This document shows positions 8,481 through 17,313 of a stretch of 64,000 nucleotides of DNA, piece after piece. How positions within the stretch are numbered: position 1 is the first letter of the stretch; every line of letters begins with the position of its first letter. The notes under the pieces were generated by a model that saw only the letters and a program-made list of their open reading frames with translations, ran no database searches and was not told the DNA's origin. Source of the stretch: Aminobacterium sp. MB27-C1 (GTDB lineage: Bacteria; Synergistota; Synergistia; Synergistales; Aminobacteriaceae); the NCBI RefSeq assembly GCF_030908405.1, contig NZ_CP133089.1, positions 2,170,001-2,234,000 on the forward strand. Reading direction: 5' to 3'. A program made the position numbers and the translations under genes.

Positions 8481-9163
8481 TCTATGTTACCTCCCTGGTT
8501 ATAGAGAGCTAGGACTCGTTCCATTGATGGATGAGCCTTTTCTACGGCTTCTCTGACACTCTCATCGGGAGATGTCGGTAAATCCAATTCGATAACAAGA
8601 GAAGCTTTGCCACCTTTTGATTTTCTATGGAGACTTAATGTTGCAATATTAATTTTCATATCGGCAAAAAGTTTTGTAACAGCAGCTACAACCCCCTGAG
8701 TATCACGATGAAACGTTATGAGAGAGGGAAGCTCTCCAGAAACACTAACCTGAAAGCCATCTATCTGTTGTAATTCTACGGCCCCTCCTCCAATAGACGC
8801 ACCTATAATCTCTAGAGTTCGACCGTCTTTACCTGTAAAGACAAATCGAGCTGAGTTTGGATGGGCTCCATCTATATTTTCAGTATCGAAACGATAGTTA
8901 AATCCTCTTTCTTTTGCAATAGACAAAGCATCCCGCAAACGAATATCATCAGGAGCCATGTCGAGGAGTCCCGCAACAAGAGCCCTATCTGTACCATGAC
9001 CGTAACTTGTGTATGCAAAACTGCCCCTTAAAAAAATTTCAACACTCTCTAAAGGATCGTCTCCCCAGCAAGCCAAAGCCAACCGGCTTAAACGAGCCGC
9101 GCCTGCAGTATGGCTCGAAGAAGGCCCTATCATTACAGGGCCTATAATATCTGTAAGTGCCAT
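8477..9163 (-). CDS. sdaAB: L-serine dehydratase, iron-sulfur type, beta subunit
   Basis: 228 residues: an N-terminal domain with the diagnostic IGPVMIGPSSSHTAGAARL, and a C-terminal ACT domain (LITFHRDTQGVVAAVTKLFADMKINIATLSLHRKSKGG) that may sense serine. AAGGAGG lies seven bases before ATG 9163. It starts 13 bases after the deaminase gene and overlaps sdaAA by four bases. Confidence 0.93.
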   Translation of the reverse strand: MALTDIIGPVMIGPSSSHTAGAARLSRLALACWGDDPLESVEIFLRGSFAYTSYGHGTDRALVAGLLDMAPDDIRLRDALSIAKERGFNYRFDTENIDGAHPNSARFVFTGKDGRTLEIIGASIGGGAVELQQIDGFQVSVSGELPSLITFHRDTQGVVAAVTKLFADMKINIATLSLHRKSKGGKASLVIELDLPTSPDESVREAVEKAHPSMERVLALYNQGGNIE

Positions 9164-9176
9164 AAAACATCCTCCT

Positions 9177-9746
9177 TTATTTCAGAACCATCTTTTTCTC
9201 CCCAGCCTGATAAATATCAGACAATTCCTTATATATGCGATCTAATTTTTCAAGTCTCGCCATTGCCAACTCAGATTCACCCATAGCTGATGCTATTTCT
9301 TTCAAGGCAAAACTTTTAAAAAAGCTGTTACTTCGACTGGGATGGGGACAATTAAAAACTTCATTAAGAATTTGAATATCATAAGGGATATGGAAGGCAT
9401 CTCGTGTCTCTTCATACTCGAAAAGAAAATATATTTCTGGGAAACCAGACCAGGCGATAGAAGACAGGCACATTGAACATGGCTCGTGAGTGGAAAGAAA
9501 GAGACAATCTTCAGGATCTGGATGAGAGGGAAGTTCAAAAAATTTTTTTATTGTGTAGACTTCACCGTGCCATAATGGATTCCATCCTTCGTGGTTTGTT
9601 CCTGCTACTACGAGAGAAAGATCTGAGCGAAGTAAAATGGCCGCACCAAAAATTTTATGACCATGGCTGACTGCCAAACGAGTCTGAGGAACAATATCAT
9701 CTTCAATGACATTGAGCATTCTCCAAAATATCTTTTCTTTTTCCAT
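9177..9746 (-). CDS. nucleoside/guanine deaminase-family zinc enzyme
   Basis: Cytidine/deoxycytidylate-deaminase fold. The zinc motif is visible as WHGEVYTIKKF (His and catalytic Glu) and HEPCSMCLSSIAW (two Cys). The start is ATG 9746 behind GGAGGGAGG, giving 189 residues; the frame is open further upstream without a ribosome site. The C-terminal 70 residues are longer than in tRNA-adenosine deaminases and may define substrate. First gene of the operon running to 4972; its link to serine breakdown is unclear. Confidence 0.75.
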   Translation of the reverse strand: MEKEKIFWRMLNVIEDDIVPQTRLAVSHGHKIFGAAILLRSDLSLVVAGTNHEGWNPLWHGEVYTIKKFFELPSHPDPEDCLFLSTHEPCSMCLSSIAWSGFPEIYFLFEYEETRDAFHIPYDIQILNEVFNCPHPSRSNSFFKSFALKEIASAMGESELAMARLEKLDRIYKELSDIYQAGEKKMVLK

Positions 9747-9985
9747 TATCCTCCCTCCTTTGGCAACATTATATCCTGAAGTTCTCATCCCTGGATGCAA
9801 AGAAAGGTCTTATTAAATTTAAAGAAATTAATATTTGAAGTTTGAAGTTATTTGTGTTATTTTCAAATTGATAAGAATTATTTATTTATTCTTTAGATTT
9901 TGTTTTTTGTCGATTGCGCCACACAGGCGTGTCAGGAGTGCTCTCTTACAAAACAACCCCAAAAAGAATAGTGGAGGTGAACTAT

Positions 9986-10087
9986 ATGAACGCATTAACT
10001 ATAGTGTGGCTCCTTGTTGGCGTGGGTATGATCGCAGCAGTTCTAATCATCAAGAAAAAGCGGAACGACGAAGAAACAAATAACTAG
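9986..10087 (+). CDS. 33-residue single-span membrane protein
   Basis: Begins MNALTIVWLLVGVGMIAAV, one hydrophobic helix, then a charged tail (KKKRNDEETNN). A near-perfect Shine-Dalgarno GGAGGTGA ends six bases before ATG 9986. Its length is below the usual gene-calling limit. It lies 176 bases upstream of, and on the same strand as, the polyferredoxin membrane protein, so it may be a small subunit of that system. No homologue was recognised. Confidence 0.65.
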   Translation: MNALTIVWLLVGVGMIAAVLIIKKKRNDEETNN

Positions 10088-10263
10088 TACCAAACCCTTT
10101 TGGGCGTTGGAATTTATGGGTAGTATCTTCGTTATAGCTTGTTCCTGCGCCCCATAACTATTTCTTTTATACCCCCCCACAGTAAGCCTTTTTACCGATA
10201 GTCAAAAATTCTCTTTTGGAAGATAATACGATTAAAATATCGTTTAAAAGAGGAGGAATGCCC

Positions 10264-11613
10264 ATGAAATCTCAGAAGGTCCGTCTGATTGTTCAGATAA
10301 GCTTTCTTGCCTTTCTTACGTGGGTAGGATATCGACACCAACTTCTTGGAGGCGGCCCAGAAGGCGTGCCACCAGTTGATGCATTATGTCCCTTTGGCGG
10401 CATAGAGGGCCTTTACGCCTATTTAAAAACAGGAACGTGGCTTCGACGATTAGCACCAAGCTCTCTTATTTTGTTTATTGGTATTGTAGCCATAACAATT
10501 CTCGTAGGTCGCATCTTTTGTAGTTGGATATGTCCTTTGGGAACGTTAGGAGAACTTTCTGCCAAAGGTGCGAGAAAACTGGGTATTACTCAACGGGAAC
10601 TTCCTCCTTCTATCGATAAACCTGCACGGTATTTAAAATATATTGTTCTTTTCGTTATTATCTTCTTTACATGGCGTCTTGGTACTCTTGCTTGGCGAGA
10701 TTACGATCCATGGGTTGCCTGGATGCATTTAAGTGCCGGTTGGGGGGAAATGGTAGAAAAACCGTGGGCATTTATCATTCTCTTTGGCACAGTTATTATT
10801 GCCAGTTTCTGGATTGAACGGTTTTGGTGTCGTTATCTTTGTCCATTAGGAGCACTTCTCGCTATCGGACAAAAATTAAGTTTCGTCAAAGTTCGAAGAA
10901 ACGACTCTACGTGTATTCATTGCCATTTGTGTCATAAGACATGTCCTGTGAATCTTGATCCAGAATCTAAGGACGTTGAAAAGAGCGCAGAATGCATTTC
11001 GTGTGGACAATGTACCGACAAATGCCCTGTAGAGCAGACTCTCTATTTTGGAATCGGAAAGAAAAAGCTCTCCTCTTTCGCAATAGGAATAACAGGATTA
11101 CTTCTATTTTTTGCTATTTATGGAGGTGCCCGCATTTCTGGAATGTGGATGACATACGCACCCTCCACAGTTGAAGCACAAATCAATCCCGCCGGAGGTA
11201 TCTACGGCTGGATGACACTCAAACAAGTAGCAGAGACAGTAAAACTCTCTGAAGAAAAGGTCATAGAAATAGCGGAACTCCCGGCAGAGATTCCCCGAGA
11301 TGTTTCATTGAAAAACATTGAAGGAGTGAACGATGAAGAACTTCGTGCATCTCTTGAAGCATATTTCGAAAAACAAATGAAACAACCTGCTGTAGAGTCA
11401 GCTGCTCCTCCCCTAAATCCAGAAGAAATAAAGGGATCTATGACATTGGGTGATGTGGCAAAAATGTATGATCTTGAAGCTGAAAGCATTTTAAAAGAAG
11501 TAGGCTGGCCTCTTGATGCTTCCCCAGATAAACCGCTCAAGGAATTAGCAGCCGAATATCAGATGGAGGTAAGTGTTATTAGGGAAGCCGTAAAAAAACT
11601 TTTGCAGGAATAG
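10264..11613 (+). CDS. NapH/CcoG-like membrane iron-sulfur protein with C-terminal repeat domain
   Basis: 449 residues from ATG 10264 (AGGAGG seven bases upstream). Order: hydrophobic segment, CPFGG, two CxxxCPLG motifs (CSWICPLGT, CRYLCPLGA) set among further membrane helices, two [4Fe-4S] ferredoxin motifs (CIHCHLCHKTCP and CISCGQCTDKCP), a last helix near residues 270-290, then about 160 residues with two copies of an MTLxxVA unit (starting at about 317 and 393). Members pass electrons across or along the membrane. The partner is not visible; the C-terminal repeat is not a recognised part of NapH. Confidence 0.8.
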   Translation: MKSQKVRLIVQISFLAFLTWVGYRHQLLGGGPEGVPPVDALCPFGGIEGLYAYLKTGTWLRRLAPSSLILFIGIVAITILVGRIFCSWICPLGTLGELSAKGARKLGITQRELPPSIDKPARYLKYIVLFVIIFFTWRLGTLAWRDYDPWVAWMHLSAGWGEMVEKPWAFIILFGTVIIASFWIERFWCRYLCPLGALLAIGQKLSFVKVRRNDSTCIHCHLCHKTCPVNLDPESKDVEKSAECISCGQCTDKCPVEQTLYFGIGKKKLSSFAIGITGLLLFFAIYGGARISGMWMTYAPSTVEAQINPAGGIYGWMTLKQVAETVKLSEEKVIEIAELPAEIPRDVSLKNIEGVNDEELRASLEAYFEKQMKQPAVESAAPPLNPEEIKGSMTLGDVAKMYDLEAESILKEVGWPLDASPDKPLKELAAEYQMEVSVIREAVKKLLQE

Positions 11614-11642
11614 GCATATATAAACAATAGAGAACAAATACA

Positions 11643-11674
11643 AGGGAGCTTCTCTGTTTAAAGAGCGGCTCCCT
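11643..11674. terminator. bidirectional hairpin terminator
   Basis: Arms AGGGAGC (11643-11649) and GCTCCCT (11668-11674), with inner TCTCT/AGAG pairing. It serves both the Fe-S protein gene and the convergent mscS-like gene; the stop codon of the latter (11658) lies inside the loop region. Confidence 0.7.
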
Positions 11675-12629
11675 CTTCTTTTTCAAGAAAAGATTCTATT
11701 CTAAAGCGAGGCAATGCCTCCGGAACATTGTTTTGCATCCACACAAGAAGCTGCTCCCGAACTTCACATCGCAACTCCCACGCATCTGAAGAATTTGAAG
11801 CGCTCATCAGTGCACGAAGCTGCATTGTCTTTTCTGTGCAATCGACAACTTGTAAAACGTTTACACGATGATCCCACCATTCGGACTGTTCAAGAATGTC
11901 AGTTAAAACTTTTCGCATCTGGTCAATGCTTAAAGTGTAATCTGCATAGATATACACGTAGGCAAGAAGATCGGCTGATGTGCGTGTCCAATTCTGAAAT
12001 GGCTTTTCGAGAAAATACGTTGTGGGAAGAATAAGACGTCGCGAATCCCATATTTTAAGCACAACATATGTAAATGTAATTTCTTCAACGCGTCCCCATT
12101 CCCCCTCAACAATTAAGACGTCATCCATGCGAATAGGTTGTGATATGGCAAGATGTATTCCCGCAAAAAGAGTTCCCACCGTTTTTTGGGCAGCTAAACC
12201 GATAATCACTCCTGCTATTCCAACAGATGCAAGAAGAGCTGATCCAATTCGTCTAAAGTTTTCAAAACCCATCAGGACAAAACAAAAAGCAACAATAAAA
12301 ACAAGGATGATTAAGAGACGTTTAAAGACAAGAAATTGCGTCTGAATTTTACGGGCTCTTAGATTATCAGAAGAATCAAGGTTAAAATGCTTCGTGAATA
12401 CTTTCTCCAAAAGATAAACACCACGGATTAAAAACCAGCCGCATGTTGCAACGAAAGCTATTCTGAAAGCGCTCATTACAAATTGGAACAACGATTTGGG
12501 AACATTTACTCCAACGATCGGGAAAAAAACAAGAACAAGAAGAATCAACGTCATGAAAAAAGAAGGTTTAAGAAAGAATCGAATCAGATCTTCACGCCAC
12601 TCTGCGGAATCTTGATCATAACGATCCAT
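11658..12629 (-). CDS. MscS-family mechanosensitive channel
   Basis: 323 residues. Three or four N-terminal membrane segments end in the pore helix region SALLASVGIAGVIIGLAAQKTVGTLFAGIHLAISQPIRMDD, the family signature, followed by the beta domain (VEEITFTYVVLKIWDSRRLILP) and a C-terminal cytoplasmic domain. AGGAGG precedes ATG 12629 by seven bases. The usual role is ion release during osmotic downshift. The gene stands alone between two terminators. Confidence 0.9.
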   Translation of the reverse strand: MDRYDQDSAEWREDLIRFFLKPSFFMTLILLVLVFFPIVGVNVPKSLFQFVMSAFRIAFVATCGWFLIRGVYLLEKVFTKHFNLDSSDNLRARKIQTQFLVFKRLLIILVFIVAFCFVLMGFENFRRIGSALLASVGIAGVIIGLAAQKTVGTLFAGIHLAISQPIRMDDVLIVEGEWGRVEEITFTYVVLKIWDSRRLILPTTYFLEKPFQNWTRTSADLLAYVYIYADYTLSIDQMRKVLTDILEQSEWWDHRVNVLQVVDCTEKTMQLRALMSASNSSDAWELRCEVREQLLVWMQNNVPEALPRFRIESFLEKEEGAAL

Positions 12630-12647
12630 TACAAAATCCTCCTTCCA

Positions 12648-12683
12648 TAAAAAAAGCCCAGCTCCATAAGGAACCAGGCTTTT
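12648..12683 (-). terminator. hairpin terminator after the aminotransferase gene
   Basis: On the minus strand AAAAGCC-t-GGTTCC pairs with GGAGC-t-GGGCTTTT around TTAT and is followed by a run of T. It lies between the aminotransferase stop (12689) and the mscS-like start. Confidence 0.75.
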
Positions 12684-12688
12684 GAAAT

Positions 12689-13879
12689 TTATCGAAGATG
12701 TTCTTTTATCGCCTCTCCGAGAAGTTGAATACCTCGTATAATTCTCTCGGGTGGCATATTGGAATAATTCAGGCGTAACGTATTTTCGTGTCCCCCGTTA
12801 GGGAAGAAAGCACCGCCTGGCACAAAGGCAACTTTTTTCTCGAGACATGTCATAAGTAAATCTCTGGCACTAAGCGTCTCTGGCAAAATGGCCCAAGTGA
12901 AAAGTCCCCCTTCGGGAATTGTAAATGAAACGGAAGAAGGGAATTCCACCTTCATTGTTTCTATCATAACGTTACATCGTTTTTTATACACATCAATAAG
13001 ACGAGCTACATGAGCATCAAGATCATACATATCTATATAGGCGTTAATTTCATACTGGCTCAATGTTGGGGAATGAAGATCTGCTGCCTGTTTAAGATAC
13101 GCAAATTTTTCATAGATATCCCCATCAGCGCAAAGCCATGCAATTCTCATCCCGGGGCAAAAAATCTTTGAAAATGTTCCAAGCAAAACAACTTTGCCCT
13201 CTTTATCAAAAGACTTGAGAGATGGAGGGACCTCTCCCTTGAATCGAAGTTCTCCATAAGGGTTATCTTCAATAACAACAATATCATAACGGCTTATAAC
13301 ATCCATGAAAGCCTTTCTTCCCTCAACGGTCCATGTTTTGCCTGTTGGATTCTGAAAATCAGGAATAACATAGATTGCCTTCGCTCTTTTTTCTCTCGTC
13401 AAAGCTTCTTCAAGGGCTTCAGGAACCATGCCATAATCATCTGTTTCGACTTCGACATAACGTGGATTATATCCGTTAAAAGCACTGAGAGCACCGAGAT
13501 ATGTGGGACTCTCACACAACACAACATCTCCATCATCAATAAGCATTTTACCTAAAAGATCAAGAGATTGTTGTGACCCGGTGGTAATCATAATATTGCC
13601 ACTCTCCAAACGAGTCTGATATTTCCGGTTCATCCGGCTCGCAATCTTTTCCCGCAGAGGGGCGTATCCTTCTGTTGTCGAGTACTGCAAGGCTTTTGTT
13701 CCATCCTTCTCGAGAACCTGGGCAACAACCTCTTTCAACTCTTCTATCGGAAATAGTTCAGGAGCCGGAAGGCCACCAGCAAAAGAAATAATTTCAGGAT
13801 CAGCCGTCACTTTAAGAATGGCAGCAATATCCGATGCCTGGAAATTTTTCATTCGCTCTGCAAAGACACATTTGTTCAT
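12689..13879 (-). CDS. PLP-dependent aminotransferase, class I/II (aminoadipate/MocR-like)
   Basis: 396-residue fold-type I aminotransferase. The PLP lysine is in GTFSKIFCPGMRIAW near residue 230; the FQNPTGKTW and EDNPYGELRF segments and the C-terminal LRLNYSN arginine region match the 2-aminoadipate/LysN branch, which is broad for aromatic, branched or aminoadipate substrates. It lacks the GntR-type DNA-binding domain of MocR regulators. A TATAAT box and a 22-bp palindrome lie upstream; GGAGGG precedes ATG 13879. Confidence 0.85.
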   Translation of the reverse strand: MNKCVFAERMKNFQASDIAAILKVTADPEIISFAGGLPAPELFPIEELKEVVAQVLEKDGTKALQYSTTEGYAPLREKIASRMNRKYQTRLESGNIMITTGSQQSLDLLGKMLIDDGDVVLCESPTYLGALSAFNGYNPRYVEVETDDYGMVPEALEEALTREKRAKAIYVIPDFQNPTGKTWTVEGRKAFMDVISRYDIVVIEDNPYGELRFKGEVPPSLKSFDKEGKVVLLGTFSKIFCPGMRIAWLCADGDIYEKFAYLKQAADLHSPTLSQYEINAYIDMYDLDAHVARLIDVYKKRCNVMIETMKVEFPSSVSFTIPEGGLFTWAILPETLSARDLLMTCLEKKVAFVPGGAFFPNGGHENTLRLNYSNMPPERIIRGIQLLGEAIKEHLR

Positions 13880-13916
13880 AGTAGAGCCCTCCTGTCGTTT
13901 AAGAATTTTAGGGCGG

Positions 13917-13963
13917 ATTATACCAAGAAAGAGGGCTTAATGGAAATAGAAATTTCTATTTCC
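13917..13963 (-). promoter_or_regulatory. aminotransferase promoter overlapped by a 22-bp perfect palindrome
   Basis: Minus strand: TTTCCA (13941-13946), 18-base spacer, TATAAT (13917-13922). The -35 box lies inside a perfect palindrome at 13942-13963 made of GGAAATAGAAA and its complement TTTCTATTTCC with no spacer. Such placement suits a dimeric repressor or activator; its identity is not visible. Confidence 0.55.
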
Positions 13964-13986
13964 TATATATTTTTGAATTTTTCTTC

Positions 13987-15114
13987 TTATTCTTCTCTCA
14001 GATGAAGAATTTTATCTGTGGCCTTTAGCCCAGAACCGGAGAGGAAAGCCACCGTTTTTTCTCCCCGTGAAAGTTTTTCTTGTTGTTGTAATCTCCACAA
14101 AGCTGCCCCAACAACAGCACTTGTGGGTTCTACATAAAAACCCGCACGAGCCAAAGCATAAAAAGCTTTCTCTATTTCATTATCGTCTACAGCCATAATA
14201 ATCCCCTCTGTTTTTTTTATGGCATCAAGAACTTCTCGGCCACGAACAGGTTGTGACGAACTTATGCCTTCAGCAATAGTTTCTTCCTTATATATAGAGA
14301 CAGGCTCGTTTTTACCCTGAATAAACGCTTCATAAAGAGGCGCACATTTTTTTGCCTGAACGGCAATAATCTGGGGTAGCCTCTCAATTCTTCCCGCTTC
14401 ATAAAGATGCTGAAAAGCCAGATAGCACCCTATAACCAAGCTCCCTTGCCCTGCCGGAACAATAATCTTGTCGGGAATCTCATAGCCAAGTTGTTCCCAC
14501 ACTTCAAAGGCATACGTTTTTACTCCGTGAACAAAATAGGGGCTCCAATTATGGCTGGCATAATAGATATCATTTGCCGCCTGCTCTGCTGCCTTTGTCG
14601 TATCTTCTCGGCTTCCTGGAACACGAACAAGTTCTGCACCATAACTTTCGATTTGTACGCACTTCCCTGCTGACGTATAGCCAGGGACAAAAATCTGGCA
14701 GTGAATACCTGCCCTGGCCGCATAAGCTGCCATAGCCGCTCCAGCATTCCCTGAAGAGTCTTCTATAATGGAAGATATGCCAAGCTCCTTAAGTTTGGTC
14801 ATTTCATAGGCTATTCCCCTGTCTTTATATGAGCCTGAAGGGCAAACATAATCCAGCTTAAAAAAGATGGGAAAGCCCTCCCACTCTGAAAGGACAAGAG
14901 GAGTCATCCCTTCTCCAAAAGTAACAGGGCTTGTGTTCTTATTGAGGGGAAGAGCCTCTTCATAACGCCATAAAGAATGGGAACGAGAAGCAAGAAGTTC
15001 CGGAGAAGGGAAGGATGTCTGATCCACCTCTAAAAGGAGAGGCCCACCACATGAACATTTCCAAGGTTTTTCTTCCTCACTATAACGTTTTTGGCACCAT
15101 TGACATTGAAGCAT
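13987..15114 (-). CDS. threonine-synthase-like PLP enzyme (fold type II), paralogue A
   Basis: 375 residues: N-terminal zinc-ribbon-like CQWCQKRY...WKCSCGG, then a tryptophan-synthase-beta-type domain with the PLP lysine in GSYKDRG near residue 100, DSSGNAGAA near 120 and the C-terminal SGSGLK phosphate-binding end. ATG 15114 lies 13 bases after the upstream paralogue. The pair differ clearly in their active-site surroundings (GSYKDRG versus WSFKDRG), so at least one may not make threonine. Dehydratase or another beta/gamma-replacement activity is possible. Confidence 0.8.
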   Translation of the reverse strand: MLQCQWCQKRYSEEEKPWKCSCGGPLLLEVDQTSFPSPELLASRSHSLWRYEEALPLNKNTSPVTFGEGMTPLVLSEWEGFPIFFKLDYVCPSGSYKDRGIAYEMTKLKELGISSIIEDSSGNAGAAMAAYAARAGIHCQIFVPGYTSAGKCVQIESYGAELVRVPGSREDTTKAAEQAANDIYYASHNWSPYFVHGVKTYAFEVWEQLGYEIPDKIIVPAGQGSLVIGCYLAFQHLYEAGRIERLPQIIAVQAKKCAPLYEAFIQGKNEPVSIYKEETIAEGISSSQPVRGREVLDAIKKTEGIIMAVDDNEIEKAFYALARAGFYVEPTSAVVGAALWRLQQQEKLSRGEKTVAFLSGSGLKATDKILHLREE

Positions 15115-15127
15115 ATGCTATCACTCC

Positions 15128-16324
15128 CTATACGCGAACACAGTCTTCCAAAGAATCTATGTTTACATCCTCAGATGTAAGCTTATGAGCCTCAAAAGCA
15201 GCCGTATATTTCAATCCACTCCCCGTCAAAATACAAGCCACCTGTTGGTTGGATGTAACAATTCCACGTTCTATCAAAATAGGTATTGCCGCTAAAGAGA
15301 CAGCAGAAGCGGGCTGTACGAAGAGTCCCGTTCCAGCCAATTCCCGCTGGGCTTGAAGAATCTCCTTCTCAGGAACTGCCACAGCGACACCTTTTTGTCT
15401 GGATAAAACTCGCAAAACCTGATTTCCACTGGGTGGAAAAGGATTTTCAATAGCGTGGGCAATTGTATGGGGACTGGGAAACCTCTCTATGCTGTTAGCG
15501 TTTTTTTTATACGCTTCAACAATAGGGGCGCATCCTTCCGCCTGCGCCGCAACAATAAGAGGCATGTGGGGAATAAGACCTGACTTGTAAAATTCTCTAA
15601 AACCCTTTTCGATACCCCGTATATTTCCTCCCGCGCTTGTAGGGACAATAACCACATCGGGTACATTAAATTTTGTTTGTTCACAGATCTCAAAGGCTAT
15701 AGTTTTAGATCCTTCCACTCTGAAAGGGACATCTGAATTCATAAAATAAATGCCGTATTTTTCTCCCAAGCGAAGGCTCTCTTCGTAAAGTAGGCTATAA
15801 TCACCATAAACCTTAACGACTCGTGCATTATATATAGCTATAGGGTTGAGTTTCTCAATAGGAAGATCTTCTTTCACTAAAATGGTTGTTTCGAGATTCG
15901 CTCTTGCACCAAATGCAGCTACTGAGGCAGCCATATTTCCCGTAGATACTGTTCCAATACGATGGAATCCTAATTCCACAGCATGTCTTAGTGCCGATGC
16001 AGTTCCGCGGTCTTTAAAAGACCATGTTGGGTTAACTGTTTCGTTCTTTAAAAAGACGTTATGCACTCCTAATTTTTTGGATAAAGATGGTGATGAAAGA
16101 AGAGGTGTCATTCCTTCTCCTAAAGAAAAAGTATCACTGCAAGATTTGAATGGGAAAAAATTCTTGTACCGCTTAAAAATATCCGACGTTTCTTCAGCAC
16201 AAATTTCTGTTGAAAAAAACTCTTCAACTTCAAGAGGTTCATGACACTTAGGGCATCTGGAAATATTTTTTCGAATGGGGAAAGATGTTCCACAAGCTGT
16301 GCATATAAATTTTTTTTCAGACAT
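15128..16324 (-). CDS. threonine synthase-like PLP enzyme, paralogue B
   Basis: 398 residues, closest by eye to classical ThrC: a four-cysteine zinc ribbon (CTACGTSF...CPKCHEPL), PLP lysine in NPTWSFKDRGTASAL near residue 105, STGNMAASVAAFGARA near 132, and SGSGLKYTAAF near the end. It converts O-phosphohomoserine to threonine in typical members. AAGGAGG lies 12 bases before ATG 16324. No thrA or thrB is nearby, so the pathway context is missing; first gene of a two-gene unit. Confidence 0.82.
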   Translation of the reverse strand: MSEKKFICTACGTSFPIRKNISRCPKCHEPLEVEEFFSTEICAEETSDIFKRYKNFFPFKSCSDTFSLGEGMTPLLSSPSLSKKLGVHNVFLKNETVNPTWSFKDRGTASALRHAVELGFHRIGTVSTGNMAASVAAFGARANLETTILVKEDLPIEKLNPIAIYNARVVKVYGDYSLLYEESLRLGEKYGIYFMNSDVPFRVEGSKTIAFEICEQTKFNVPDVVIVPTSAGGNIRGIEKGFREFYKSGLIPHMPLIVAAQAEGCAPIVEAYKKNANSIERFPSPHTIAHAIENPFPPSGNQVLRVLSRQKGVAVAVPEKEILQAQRELAGTGLFVQPASAVSLAAIPILIERGIVTSNQQVACILTGSGLKYTAAFEAHKLTSEDVNIDSLEDCVRV

Positions 16325-16527
16325 GGAGACGATAAACCTCCTTTATATCTTTTTAAAAATTATAACGTAATGAGAATCTTTATTTTTCTCTTTTCCTCCT
16401 TTTTTATATCTTGCATCTCCAATTTTTTCTGTCATACTATGCCTGCTTGTAATCAAAATACTAAGACTCAAAACCAAATCGGGGAGAGTGAAATCACACA
16501 AAAAAATAGTAAGGGGGTTGAGACAGG

Positions 16528-17313
16528 TTGACACGTGCGGCTGAACCTTTGATTCACGTTGAAAATCTGTGCAAGAGCTTTGAGGATGGAGAAGTTTTAA
16601 ATGGAATCTCCATAGATATTAAAGAGGGAGATCTGGTCTCTATCATAGGACCGTCTGGATGTGGAAAATCAACGTTCTTACGGTGTCTCAACTGTCTCGA
16701 GTACATCGACTCAGGAACCATTACCATAGCCGGCGTTACAGTAAGCCGCACAGGTAAGGAAAAAAATCTGAACAAGAAGTTTCTAGAAGCATGCCATCTC
16801 ATGAGACAAGAAGTGGGAATGGTGTTTCAAAGTTTTAATCTTTTTCCTCACAAAACCGTTCTTGAAAATGTCATGCTGGCACCTATGGTTGTCAAAAAAG
16901 CCAGTGAAGAAGAAGCACGTGAAACAGCCTTAAGACTACTTGAAAAAGTAGGTCTATCTGAACACATTCACAAATATCCAGCCACTTTATCTGGCGGGCA
17001 AACACAACGTGGAGCTATTGCCCGTGCCCTTGCAATGAATCCCAAAGTCATGCTATATGATGAACCGACATCAGCTCTTGATCCTGAACTTGTAGGAGAG
17101 GTTCTTCAGGTTATGAAAGATCTTGATGCTGAAGGTATGACTCAAATTATCGTTACTCATCACATGCGTTTCGCTCGAAATGCCTCTGATTACATTGTTT
17201 TTATGGATGGTGGAGAGATTGTCGAGTTGGCTGATGGCGATATTTTATTCGAATCGCCTCAAAATAAAAGAACGAAAGATTTTCTTCGACACCTTACAGA
17301 GGATGTAGCATAA
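16528..17313 (+). CDS. amino-acid ABC transporter, ATP-binding subunit
   Basis: 261-residue PAAT-family ATPase. Walker A IIGPSGCGKST near residue 40, signature LSGGQTQRGAIARAL near 150, Walker B VMLYDEPTSALDPE near 170, and the H-loop VTHHM. The start is TTG 16528, behind AAGGGGG by about ten bases. It is followed without a gap by the fused binding protein/permease, so two genes make the whole importer. The substrate is a polar amino acid, not defined further. Confidence 0.9.
   Translation: MTRAAEPLIHVENLCKSFEDGEVLNGISIDIKEGDLVSIIGPSGCGKSTFLRCLNCLEYIDSGTITIAGVTVSRTGKEKNLNKKFLEACHLMRQEVGMVFQSFNLFPHKTVLENVMLAPMVVKKASEEEARETALRLLEKVGLSEHIHKYPATLSGGQTQRGAIARALAMNPKVMLYDEPTSALDPELVGEVLQVMKDLDAEGMTQIIVTHHMRFARNASDYIVFMDGGEIVELADGDILFESPQNKRTKDFLRHLTEDVA

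Noticed and set aside
9835-10083. Plus-strand 82-codon open frame
   Set aside because: No ribosome site and low-complexity hydrophobic start; the 33-residue gene in another frame has a near-perfect Shine-Dalgarno.
12022-12345. 107-codon frame opposite the mscS-like gene
   Set aside because: Antisense shadow of a well-supported channel gene; composition rich in Arg, Lys, Thr and Pro as expected from a reverse frame.
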